Shown here piece by piece: positions 22,618 through 31,800 of a stretch of 64,000 bases of DNA. The DNA is from Flectonema sp. DT1601 (Eukaryota; Euglenozoa; Diplonemea; Diplonemida; Diplonemidae). The stretch spans positions 1,660,804 through 1,724,803 of the forward strand of contig OZ025786.1 in the NCBI GenBank assembly GCA_964019425.1, given 5' to 3'. Numbering within the stretch: the stretch's first letter is position 1; the number at the start of each line of letters is the position of its first letter. Both the position numbers and the translations under genes were made by a program. Below the pieces are notes generated by a model. It worked only from the letters and a program-made list of their open reading frames with translations. It ran no database searches and was not told the origin of the DNA.

Positions 22618-23475
22618 ATGACATGGAAACGAGCCCTCTGGCAACAGAGAGGTTTCGAAGACAATTACGTTGATGAAAGTTTCCTTGAAGGGCTGCGTAT
22701 GAATATGAAAGTCACGCAGTTTAAAATAAGTGACTTGTTTAGAGAGTCAAGTTGTGTAACACAACAATTGAGTTTAGTAGTAATGTTCGTCATGGGTTTC
22801 TTTGAGGCTGTCAGAGATGACTCATCAACTCTGTGGTTGGCTTCAATCTGTTTGTTGGTGTTTGTATTCCTCGCTACAGTTTCTTACTATCTCGAAGAGG
22901 AAGAAAAGTTTCGATATTCACTGACAGAGTCTGCGGTGACTGCTGGTGTTCTTCTATTCGTCAGTCCTGTTTTAAAAACTTTAACATACCCTTGGTCTGA
23001 TGATACTTTGACAGCCTGTTGTTTGTTACTTTTATTTATTCACTTGGCTGCCTGTAACTACAGCGTTCACAGGAGGGACGAGCCGGTTGCAACGAATGCC
23101 GCTACTTTTTCGGCAGTGTTATTGTCGTCGAGGCTGCAGAACCAAATGACGAGTTACATAATGATAACTCTTTCTGTTTTGTTATTTGTTATGTCTCCTG
23201 AACCTCGTAGAGATCTCAGACGGGCTTATCCTGAAGTGTCTTCCAGCATCACTTGGCTGCTTGTTGGAAGTTCATCTGCTTTTCTCCTTTACGTTAATTT
23301 CTATGTTGCTGTTCTGTACGTTGTTGTGGTGGTAGCGATTACGTTTCTCATACCAATATGGTTCTACTTTGAGCATCAAAGTGCAAAAATGCAAATTAAC
23401 GGTCCCTGGGATGAAGCTAAACCAACAAACTCTGTTGCTGCAGCGGAATGGGCGACTGCTGGTTTACTAAAGTAA
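22618..23475 (+). CDS. PIGC: PIG-C/GPI2, GPI GlcNAc-transferase subunit
   Basis: A 285-residue multi-pass membrane protein matching PIG-C/Gpi2, a subunit of the ER complex that transfers GlcNAc to phosphatidylinositol in the first step of GPI-anchor synthesis. Family blocks seen are the N-terminal DNYVDESFLEGLRMN (human DNYVDRRFLEELRKN), the central SPVLKTLT, the SSRL segment after the mid helices, and the C-terminal NGPWDEAKP (human HGPWDEAEI). Six to eight hydrophobic helices fit the family, and the length matches the human protein (297). The first ATG, eleven bases after an AG at 22606, gives the MTWKRALWQQRGFEDNY start expected for the family. Confidence 0.93.
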   Translation: MTWKRALWQQRGFEDNYVDESFLEGLRMNMKVTQFKISDLFRESSCVTQQLSLVVMFVMGFFEAVRDDSSTLWLASICLLVFVFLATVSYYLEEEEKFRYSLTESAVTAGVLLFVSPVLKTLTYPWSDDTLTACCLLLLFIHLAACNYSVHRRDEPVATNAATFSAVLLSSRLQNQMTSYIMITLSVLLFVMSPEPRRDLRRAYPEVSSSITWLLVGSSSAFLLYVNFYVAVLYVVVVVAITFLIPIWFYFEHQSAKMQINGPWDEAKPTNSVAAAEWATAGLLK

Positions 23476-23958
23476 GTAAGTGAGACTTTAGAATTAGAAG
23501 AAGACAAGTATGACCATCTCATTAATAAGAAAATATTGAAGGAGACGACGACTCGCAGCGGAGTATTATTTCGAGAAGCCTTTCATGTTATTATCATTTC
23601 TTTCAGCTAAGCTTAAATGGAAGTCTCGGAGTTGCTGGCTGTTCATGGAGTGGATCCAAACAGAGAATGGAGGTGTCGAAGAAACCATTTAATAGATTCT
23701 CAGCTTGCGGTTCCTTCATCCTTTACTTGAATCTAATAATTGAGTAGCCGTTATTGTATCGACTTATCCCCGAAAAGTGGTGTTTAGGTCTTTTGGGTTA
23801 TTAGATTTCTTCTTATTTTTTTCATTTCAGAAATAAATATTAAAAGTCGAAAGAGAGACCAGGTCAATGAAACAGATCGATCCTTTTGTAAAACAGTTTT
23901 CATATCTCTTTGTGAGAATGTAATTAAGTATTCGATCAGACAACACAAGATCAGAACA
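23476..23958. other. Intergenic spacer
   Basis: No supported gene. A 212-codon frame on the - strand at 23784-24422 mostly overlaps the next + strand gene and shows no domain. Confidence 0.5.
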
Positions 23959-25041
23959 ATGCAGGTTTTTGTGATGTGCCCGGATTTGGGACTCCCCGCG
24001 GTGGCAGTGACAGTTGGTGTTAATTCCGTTGTGAGCGACGTCTTGACGGCGGCGGCTGCAGAATGGAATGTCGATCCGGAGGAAGTTGAGCTCTCGTTTG
24101 CTGGTGACACCCTTTGCGAAAATGAGCGGCTAGCAGATCGTGGAGTGGGTGCAGACAGCGAGTTGGAAATGGGGAAGAAGCAGTTTCGTATATTTGATAA
24201 ATCCTGGTTTGTTGATGATATAAAACGGAAGAAGCTGGTTCTTTGGATCAGAGACCACATTACAGAGGATTTATGTCTGGACACCACCACATTCTCAAAT
24301 GATGGTTGCCTCGATTTCCAAGCTGAGTTGATGCCTTCGGATGCCAGACAGGTTTCTTTCTGCAATTCAAATTTCAATGGCACAGCCATCTCGTCAGTTA
24401 CCAGTATTGGAAAGTTCTTCATGTCTTCCTATTCACAAATTACTACTATTGACATTTCATGTCTTAGTGCTGTTGCCACAATTGGAGATAATTTCTTGTC
24501 TCTCTGTTCGCAAATTGCTACTCTTGACCTTTCAGGTCTTAGTAGTGTTACCAGCATTGGAAGCTTCTTCTTATATCGATGTTCACAACTCACTTCTCTT
24601 GACCTTCCAGGTCTTAGTGGGATTGTCACAATTGGGGATTATTTCTTGTCTCGCTGTTCACAAATCACTACTGTTGACCTTTCAGGATTAAATACTATAA
24701 CAACTGTTGGGGATTTATTCTTGTCTGAGTGTTCACAAATCACTGCTCTCGACTTTTCGGGTGTTAGTAGTGTCACCACTATCGGAAATTCTTTCTTGTC
24801 TTCCTGTTCGCGAATCACCGCTCTCAACCTTTCAGGTTTTAGTAGTGTTACCAGCATTGGAGGGTTCTTCTTATCTGAGTGTTTGCAAATCACTTCTCTT
24901 GACCTTTCAAGTCTCGGAAGTGTGAATATAATTGGTAGGTTTTTCCTCGGTGACTGCAGAGCTCTTGAATCTGTCCAATTTCCTCGAAATAATATCGCTC
25001 TCTTTAAAACATCTGTAGAAGCTGCGACTAATCATAATTAA
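23959..25041 (+). CDS. Ubiquitin-like domain fused to BspA-type LRRs
   Basis: A 360-residue protein. Residues 1-73 look like a ubiquitin fold: a first strand MQVFVMC, an Ala-rich helix after VVSDVL, and a VELSFAGDTLCENERLADRGV block that parallels ubiquitin's IFAGKQLEDGRTLSDYNI. There is no C-terminal Gly-Gly. A linker follows. From about residue 135 to 340, eight or so 25-residue repeats have the pattern S-V-T-S-I-G-x-F-F-L-x-x-C-S-Q-I-T-x-L-D-L-S, typical of BspA/TpLRR cysteine-containing LRRs. The repeats are so alike at DNA level that recent tandem duplication is likely. No signal peptide or membrane anchor is seen, so an intracellular binding or adaptor role is inferred. The family has many uncharacterised protist members. 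Confidence 0.85.
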   Translation: MQVFVMCPDLGLPAVAVTVGVNSVVSDVLTAAAAEWNVDPEEVELSFAGDTLCENERLADRGVGADSELEMGKKQFRIFDKSWFVDDIKRKKLVLWIRDHITEDLCLDTTTFSNDGCLDFQAELMPSDARQVSFCNSNFNGTAISSVTSIGKFFMSSYSQITTIDISCLSAVATIGDNFLSLCSQIATLDLSGLSSVTSIGSFFLYRCSQLTSLDLPGLSGIVTIGDYFLSRCSQITTVDLSGLNTITTVGDLFLSECSQITALDFSGVSSVTTIGNSFLSSCSRITALNLSGFSSVTSIGGFFLSECLQITSLDLSSLGSVNIIGRFFLGDCRALESVQFPRNNIALFKTSVEAATNHN

Positions 25042-25281
25042 ATAATGGTGTAACACCCACATAGTAAAGTATACATTAGATCATTGTAGATACTTATCAT
25101 TACATCGTCGAACAGTGTTGTACCAATACAATACGAGAAGTGATTCTCCTAGCGGATGGATACAATCGTTATAATAGTTGTGGTTCTGCTGACACTCTTC
25201 TGAAGACGATTATCCAAGCAGGTTTAGTTTTTTCTTTTTTTTAATAAAAATAATTTTATTATTTCTGAAGTTGTCTCAAAG

Positions 25282-25809
25282 ATGTCGAGAGGAGTTGATT
25301 TGGGTGTGTTGTGCGGAGACTGCGGTTTTGAAGTTGGAGTATCGAGAGACTGTCTTGCGACGGGTAAACCTCATGGTATTGGTATTGACCTTGCGTGTGG
25401 TGACTGTGGTGGATTGACAGAACAATCAGCGGCAAGGTTGAGACATGAAAAACTAAAACACGTCGCAAGGATTCAGGGAGTTCAAAGGGAATTGCATCTT
25501 CTAACTTCAAACTCTGAAACAGATCAGCTGTGTGACTCTCAGAATACCATGTGGCCAGTCATTGCGAAATTAGAAAGAGAAAAGATAGCTCTCGTTGCTA
25601 CTGCACGTAGGATTGGATTTAATGTACCTTCTCATCAAACACCACCAGTTGCATGGACTCGATTCCCAGTTCAGGAGGAAGTCGCTTCTTTACATCAATT
25701 TAATGAAGACTTGAAGCGATTAATTGAAGCTCACGGAGGGTCACTTCCTCAAGTTGGTGGATCTCCGTCTTCTCAAAAAGATCTTTCAAGTCTTTCACCA
25801 ATTTTATAA
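25282..25809 (+). CDS. Small protein with paired CxDC motifs (unknown)
   Basis: A 175-residue protein. Two CGDC motifs (C11/C14 and C39/C42) 24 residues apart, with another Cys at 24, suggest a zinc ribbon or treble-clef-like site. A helical segment follows (about 50-110, RLRHEKLKHVARIQGVQREL and IAKLEREKIAL), then a second helix near 133-150 and a Ser/Gly-rich end. Codon use and composition resemble the neighbours and there is no in-frame stop, so it looks like a real gene. Family and role are not recognised. Confidence 0.68.
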   Translation: MSRGVDLGVLCGDCGFEVGVSRDCLATGKPHGIGIDLACGDCGGLTEQSAARLRHEKLKHVARIQGVQRELHLLTSNSETDQLCDSQNTMWPVIAKLEREKIALVATARRIGFNVPSHQTPPVAWTRFPVQEEVASLHQFNEDLKRLIEAHGGSLPQVGGSPSSQKDLSSLSPIL

Positions 25810-26159
25810 ATTCCCGTCTGCGTGGTTATGAAATTAGTTTACATTTTGTGACTTTTTTGTTGTTATTATTATGCCACTTTTCACCCGTTATTGTTGTGTT
25901 CTGTAAGATACGATTGATCTAACCTACTGAGCGAAATTTGAGCAAAAACGTCTTCCTTGATTGTTTGATGTTTAGGTCAGGTTTCGATATCAGCAGCCGA
26001 TACGAGTTAGCGATCTGTAAAGATTTTATCTTATTTTTTATTCAATTTCTTTACAGTTAACATAATATTATACATCAGTATGTTTGCCCTGATTGTATGA
26101 AATCCTTGTTGTTTTCTTCTTATTGTTATGATTATTAGTTTTTAACCCGACAGGTATAA
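25810..26159. other. Intergenic spacer
   Basis: 350 bases without a gene, ending in a T-rich tract with AG at 26153, seven bases before the next start codon. Confidence 0.5.
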
Positions 26160-27428
26160 ATGTCGGCCTCACCAACTGCTGACGGCAGCTATGTGGCCGC
26201 CCAAGACAGCGGCATGCAGGAGCGGAGTGAACCCTGCTGTAATTGGAAGAAAGTAAAAGAGAAATTAATAGCTCATCATTTGTTAGTATTTTTAGCGATT
26301 GCGTTCATAGTTGGACTAACTTGGCCTGATCCTGGAGCTGAAATATCGAAAGGGAAAGTTGAAATATGCGGCAAGATGCGAATCATGCCGGGACTTAATG
26401 TTATTTTAATTTTCTTTATAAGTGGGATGAGACTGAAGACTGATGACGTACTTCGAGCAATAAAGGAACCGATGCCTTTATTGACAGCAATGTTTCTAAT
26501 TCTTGTAATCACTCCTTGTATAGGTTTTATTCCAGCTAATGCTGGATTTGATCCAGCTGAGTTTAAAATTGGATTTGCGATATTTTGTTGTGTTCCAACA
26601 ACGTTAACTTCTGGTGCAGCGTTGATTGCTCAAGGTGCACCGAAATCTACCGTCCTCGCTCTAATGATTACGATGATTACTAACTTGTTGGGAACACTCA
26701 CTGTCCCGTTTGTTCTAAAATTAGTTCTGTCTGGAACGAACTCAAAACTCGACCCTGGATGTCTTCTTGTGAAGTTATTGATATTAATTCTCGTTCCATC
26801 ATTCTTTGGTAAGCTGCTCACACAATGTTATAAACCTGCTGGAGAGTTCTCAAAGAAGTATAAAATGCATCTGACTATGTTATCGAATGCTAGTTTAGTT
26901 ATGGTCGTATGGCAGACCTTATCGAGAAGTAGAGATGACATCGTCGATAGAAGCGCTGCAGAGATATTCGCTTGTGTCGGATTCGGAATTGCACTCCATC
27001 TAATCTTCTGGACAGTTGCTCTGCCGGTTTGGTTCGTTCCGTTTGGATTTTCAAATGTTCACCAACGTCGAGCAGTTTGGCTTCTCGCATCTCAAAAAAC
27101 CCTTCCCGTATCAATGGCAGTCATCTCTGGTTTGGGTGAAGACTCTGGGGAACTAGGATTGATTACACTCCCTTGTATTATTGGTCATTTATCTCAATTA
27201 ATTATTGATAGTTTCGTAGTTTCATATTGGATTAAAAAAGATAAAGACGCAGGTGTTGAAGAAGACACCAGACCACCTGTTGAGTTGGAACGCCGGCTTG
27301 CTGACGAAGATGCAGTACCACCTCCACAAGTAGAACAAATTAGGGACACTGCTCCACTTGTTGTTCCATTTCCAAATGATAGTGAAGAGTTAACTATAAC
27401 AGGAGACCCTGATGCTTATGCCGAGTAG
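26160..27428 (+). CDS. SLC10A7-like bile acid:sodium symporter family protein
   Basis: A 422-residue protein with about ten membrane helices, in the SBF-like/SLC10A7 group. After a soluble N terminus, the first helix (LLVFLAIAFIVGLTWPDPG), the NVILIFFISGMRL segment, the CIGFIPA helix and the FCCVPTTLTSGAALIAQGA motif match the family's core, the last being the usual CVPTT-S-x(2)-LT-like crossover region. A second crossover is seen at LASQKTLPVSMAVI and ends in LPCIIGHLSQLIID. The C-terminal 55 residues are acidic and cytosolic-looking. Animal SLC10A7 affects calcium handling and glycosylation at the Golgi/plasma membrane; its substrate is not settled, and here it is unknown. Confidence 0.9.
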   Translation: MSASPTADGSYVAAQDSGMQERSEPCCNWKKVKEKLIAHHLLVFLAIAFIVGLTWPDPGAEISKGKVEICGKMRIMPGLNVILIFFISGMRLKTDDVLRAIKEPMPLLTAMFLILVITPCIGFIPANAGFDPAEFKIGFAIFCCVPTTLTSGAALIAQGAPKSTVLALMITMITNLLGTLTVPFVLKLVLSGTNSKLDPGCLLVKLLILILVPSFFGKLLTQCYKPAGEFSKKYKMHLTMLSNASLVMVVWQTLSRSRDDIVDRSAAEIFACVGFGIALHLIFWTVALPVWFVPFGFSNVHQRRAVWLLASQKTLPVSMAVISGLGEDSGELGLITLPCIIGHLSQLIIDSFVVSYWIKKDKDAGVEEDTRPPVELERRLADEDAVPPPQVEQIRDTAPLVVPFPNDSEELTITGDPDAYAE

Positions 27429-28069
27429 TAGTTTTTTTAAAGAGCTCTTTTTGCCGTCAACTTTGATACTCTTCGTGAAAAGCCGTTTCTCTAAAGTCAT
27501 AAGCGAGTTATCACGTGCTTGTTCCGTTAATATCGAAACGGTGAGCGCTGATTTTGTTGTTTTTCTATTTGTTACTAAAATAATAATATTTTGAGAGCAT
27601 CATCGCACTGTCTGTTTGTGTAAAAGGGTGAGCCCGTCTTTCATCTGATAAAGAGCCAACACTGGCCACACTTCCGTGTTTTTATCAACTCAGTGCGCTC
27701 TAAGAGTGTTGTCATTGTTTCTATTTTGTATACAACTTACGTAAAAAAAAGTTTTTTTTTTTGTTTAGGTGTTTCTAAATTGCGTGTCGCGAACCTAACC
27801 TAAGTCAGGTCGATACAACGGGAGTGAGACTCGGGTTTCTAAAAGTCCACTTACGCTTCTATCAGTTCTTATGTCGTTAGTGTGAACCTTTGAGCGGATT
27901 GTATTTGTTGCTATTTAAGACTTTACTAGTCATTGTAGATAATGAGCTGTTCAAAGTTCATTAGCTTCCTCATTTAGACTTTGTGTGGCTCATCTAATCT
28001 GGTTATCAATTGTTACTCACGGCTGAGTTTGGTTATTTGTGATATTTGTTTTTCTAGTTTTATCAGAAA
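27429..28069. other. Intergenic spacer
   Basis: No domain-bearing frame. An acceptor-like T-rich tract ends in AG at 28057, thirteen bases before the next start. Confidence 0.5.
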
Positions 28070-28633
28070 ATGTTAAGGAGAGTTCTTATCGCTCAGCGAA
28101 GAACATGTTCGAAAGTTGCTGTAGAAGTGAGTGCGAAGGGAAGTGAAGGAATAAAGATAGAAACATCAACAGTAAATCATACATCAGAGAGTGTGGTTGC
28201 AAGTTCCGAAAGCAGTAAACCTCCTGAAGAGAAAGAACAGATCCTTTGGCAAGACCACGACACAGCTGCTGACATCAAACGAGGTGAAGCTGTCGAGGGA
28301 TTTGAAGACGTCGATATAAAACCAGAACACTACGAGCTAGCAGTGAGAGCTTTGTTATACGGAACAGCACTGGCTATTATATTCGTTGGTGGATCTAGTG
28401 TCGCGTGTATGAAATATTTTGGATTTAATACCCTGCGAGAGGTAGCTCATCACATCAGAACGTCACCTGATCGTAAACCACAATCAGAGTTCAGTCACAC
28501 AGTTGATCTATTTCAGCCTTCAACTTGGGGTACAGCATGGGATGCTATATTAGATGATCTTAAGAGAATGGAAGCTATCGAACGCTCTAAGAAAGCTGAG
28601 GAAGAAACTTCCCAAAAAGCATCTGTTGCATAG
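28070..28633 (+). CDS. Probable mitochondrial membrane protein, TMEM242-like
   Basis: A 187-residue protein. The N terminus (MLRRVLIAQRRTCSK) is basic and lacks acids, as expected for a mitochondrial presequence. A Ser/Glu-rich linker follows. Residues about 88-135 form one hydrophobic helix and a short amphipathic part, AVRALLYGTALAIIFVGGSS then MKYFGFNTLREVA. This resembles the conserved end of TMEM242 (ALRALGWGSLYAW then WKALGVHSMNDFR), an inner-membrane factor for complex I and ATP-synthase assembly in animals. The tail has FQPSTWGTAWDAIL and a charged helix. The similarity is short and from memory; another small mitochondrial membrane family is possible. Confidence 0.62.
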   Translation: MLRRVLIAQRRTCSKVAVEVSAKGSEGIKIETSTVNHTSESVVASSESSKPPEEKEQILWQDHDTAADIKRGEAVEGFEDVDIKPEHYELAVRALLYGTALAIIFVGGSSVACMKYFGFNTLREVAHHIRTSPDRKPQSEFSHTVDLFQPSTWGTAWDAILDDLKRMEAIERSKKAEEETSQKASVA

Positions 28634-28853
28634 TTCTATAGACATTGTCACTGGTTTCTTGAGTTCATACCCCGTGCTGAGTACATGCTGTTGTGTCGTA
28701 GGTTGGTTGATGTGTGCAGAACAACATCATTCAGAGATTACTGTTTTAACAGTTCATTCCTATTTGAGTTACATAGCTGATAGCCTTGATAGGCACACTT
28801 TTGAAATTATTTACTTTACGAAATTAATATTATTTTTCTAATCAGTAGACGAC

Positions 28854-31800
28854 ATGGCCGACAGCAGTGTCGGAAAGGGTTCTTCTGTCCGACTTCAGAA
28901 GCTAAAGAGATTTTCCGAATACAACGGAGAGATTGTTAAAGTAGTACAACACGAGAATGATAAGAAGACACTTTGTAGGGTGAGCAGTGGAGCAGTAATT
29001 TCTGTAAACAAATGGCAGTGTCAGCCTGTTGACACTCCAAAGGGATCTTTTAGTGGAGACATGTCAACTTTTAGAGAGACTATTTCTGTAATCGGGTCAT
29101 CTGAGAACATCGTACTGGAGGACAACAGAAAACTTGCAGTTCAGAGCGGGAGATCTCTTCAATATATTGATGACCTGTCGTGGGTTTTAAAATCTCGTGA
29201 AATCATTAAAATAGCCGGCAAGAACAAAGCAATTCGTCACATCGAAGGGAATGCACCGACTATGGCAAAGTTTCGTGCCATGGTGATGGTTGCTGGACTT
29301 CCATTTAATTTAACGGAATTACTAATTGGAAGTCATCGATTGGTATTTGATGAGGCAACTCAGAGATTGATGTGTGAAAAACAATTAATTTCTTTTATTA
29401 AAATGTCTCATCAACAACGACAACTTCATTTGATGGATGAAAAGGGAGATTTGATAAATACGATTCCTCTTCCTATTGAAGATGTCAACGCTATTTTACT
29501 CGATCTCGACTCTCTTTGTAAGAAGGCTGGAGTGTCGCATAATATTGAGTTTGTAGACAGAGTGATTCTCAATGATGCGCAATCAATAATTTTAAAAGGT
29601 GATCATTTATACCTTCAGGATGCAAGGAAGCCATCAGAACTCTCACAACTCACGCAGTTCAATGTCGATGATCAAAAGAAGACTGTTGATGGCGGTAATG
29701 GCGTCAGATTCGATCTCCCTTTAGTGAACGTACACGATGCTCTAACAGACTTTAATATGCTCTGTTTGACTGTTGGGATTACTCCAAACTTTTCACTGCC
29801 TCCCGTACCTCGAGAGACACCTCCAAAAACAAAATCAGAAGCAGAATCTCAAATGTCACAAAGTGAAGGTGCGCAATTAACTAAAAAGGAATCTTCTTCT
29901 TCTTCTTCTTCTTCTTCAAATGAACCAAATCGAGAAGAACCTGTTAAGTTAGTTCAAAGAGAGTCTGTCCCATCATCTGTACCTCGTTATGAAGACCGAG
30001 AACCTTATTATTACTCTGATCTACATCAAGTACTAGATACTTCAACTGCTGTATCTTCTCGTAGAAGCAGTCTGTCACGTGAGAACAGAAAGTCTCATAA
30101 ATCAAAAAAGAGTTCTCAGGTGGCAACAGAGCCCCTCAGTCAGAAGTCTCACGATAAAAAGAGCCAACGCAAGAAAAAAGATAACGAGGGTTACTACTAC
30201 CAGGATAGTGTTGTTCAGTCTTCGGGTGCTTCGGCATTTATTCCCATAGATGAAACTAAGAAAGAAAAAAAGAAAGATAAAAGAACACCAGTAGTTGGCA
30301 ACACTGCACCACCTTCACTGGGTAAGGCTAATGTGTCACATCAAAGTCTTTACTCTCCGTCTTCATCTGGGATTTCAGTACCTGTTTTGGGAGGTCCTGG
30401 TAGAGGTTCGCAGTTTGACAGTAAGACGAGACCAACTACACTGACAGATATTGGGTTTACAGTTAATGAATCTTTAGTAATCACATCTGTGGCTCCAGGT
30501 TCTAAAGCAAGTCAGGGAGGAATGCCTCCTGGATTGAAGATCATGTCCGTCGCTGGTAAGAATGTAAACACTCCTGAAGAGTTAACTGAAGCAATTAAAT
30601 CTCGTAGTGGAGAGAGAGATCTGATGATTTTGGGTGAAGAAGGTTTTGAATACGAAAGAAATGTTAGCAGGCGGACCTCAGCGAGCAGCACAATATCAAA
30701 GCAATTTGCTATTCCTTCGAATCCTTCAAAAGTTAAGTCGGTTGGGAGGAAGTCAAAAGGAAGCCGGTCCAGCAGTTCGGATTCATCAGAAAAAATTAAA
30801 ACAAAATATTCATCAGATCTTTATGGACGTCTGAGCCCTCCACCACCTGACACAATTTCTTCAGCTTTCGGAAAACATCATCCGACACCCGTCTCGAGTG
30901 TGGTTGGAGGGAGAAAAGAGAGTTCGTCATCTGAATCATCAGAAAGTGGAACCTACACACCTCCTTTTATAAGTACGAGTAATGTTCCTCCGAGTGTAAT
31001 CACAAGCTTAATTAGTTCAAAGAAGAGCAGCAAGAAAGCACCTGCCCTTCCCACAGAACCTACTTCTATGAAAACAACACCTCATCCTTCTGTTATGACA
31101 TCACACGCGAGTCGTTCTTCAGCAGTCGTACGGAAGGCGGATCCGAGTTCTCCTTCTTCTTCAGTTTCCAGTTCTGATTTCAAACAGAAATCAACACTTA
31201 AGAAGAAACGAATCCCTTCCTCGACTACTGCGAGATCTCATAAAGAACCAAATAGAAATGGTTACGAAGGACTGCCGTCTCATAATGTAACTCCGCTCTG
31301 CTCTTCAATTGATGTTCGAAGTGTTAATAAAAAGAGTTCATCAAATAGTAGTTCTGATAATTCAAAGTCAGAAATGAAGAACGTTAAGAATACTTCGTAT
31401 TCAACACGTCTTTATAGATCTGGTACACCAGCAGCAGTTGGAGGTTCTGATGTCAAAAGTACTTCGACAATTAAAAAAGACGACAAGAAAAGAAAGAAGA
31501 AGAATCTTGGAATCACTGTTGATAACAACATGATCGTTACTTTTATAGAATCTGGTTCTCTAGCAGAAGAGGCTGGAGTACAAACAGGTTGGTTAGTTGT
31601 CTTAGTCGGAGGGATTGAAGTCTCATCAGAGGAGGATATTAAAAACGCATTTAATAAATGGTATGAAACTTCACGAAAGAATCTCGAGATACAATGTTGC
31701 AGACCAGAAGACAGCGTCAGCAGCAGCAGTTCTTCCTCTTCTTCTTCTTCTTCGTCTTCTTCTTCAGAAGAAGTTGTTAGGAAACCAAAAAAAACTGAAA

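Noticed and set aside
24341-24925. Several LRR-like frames on both strands within the Ubl-LRR gene
   Set aside because: Shadow frames of the 75-base DNA repeat in the true gene.
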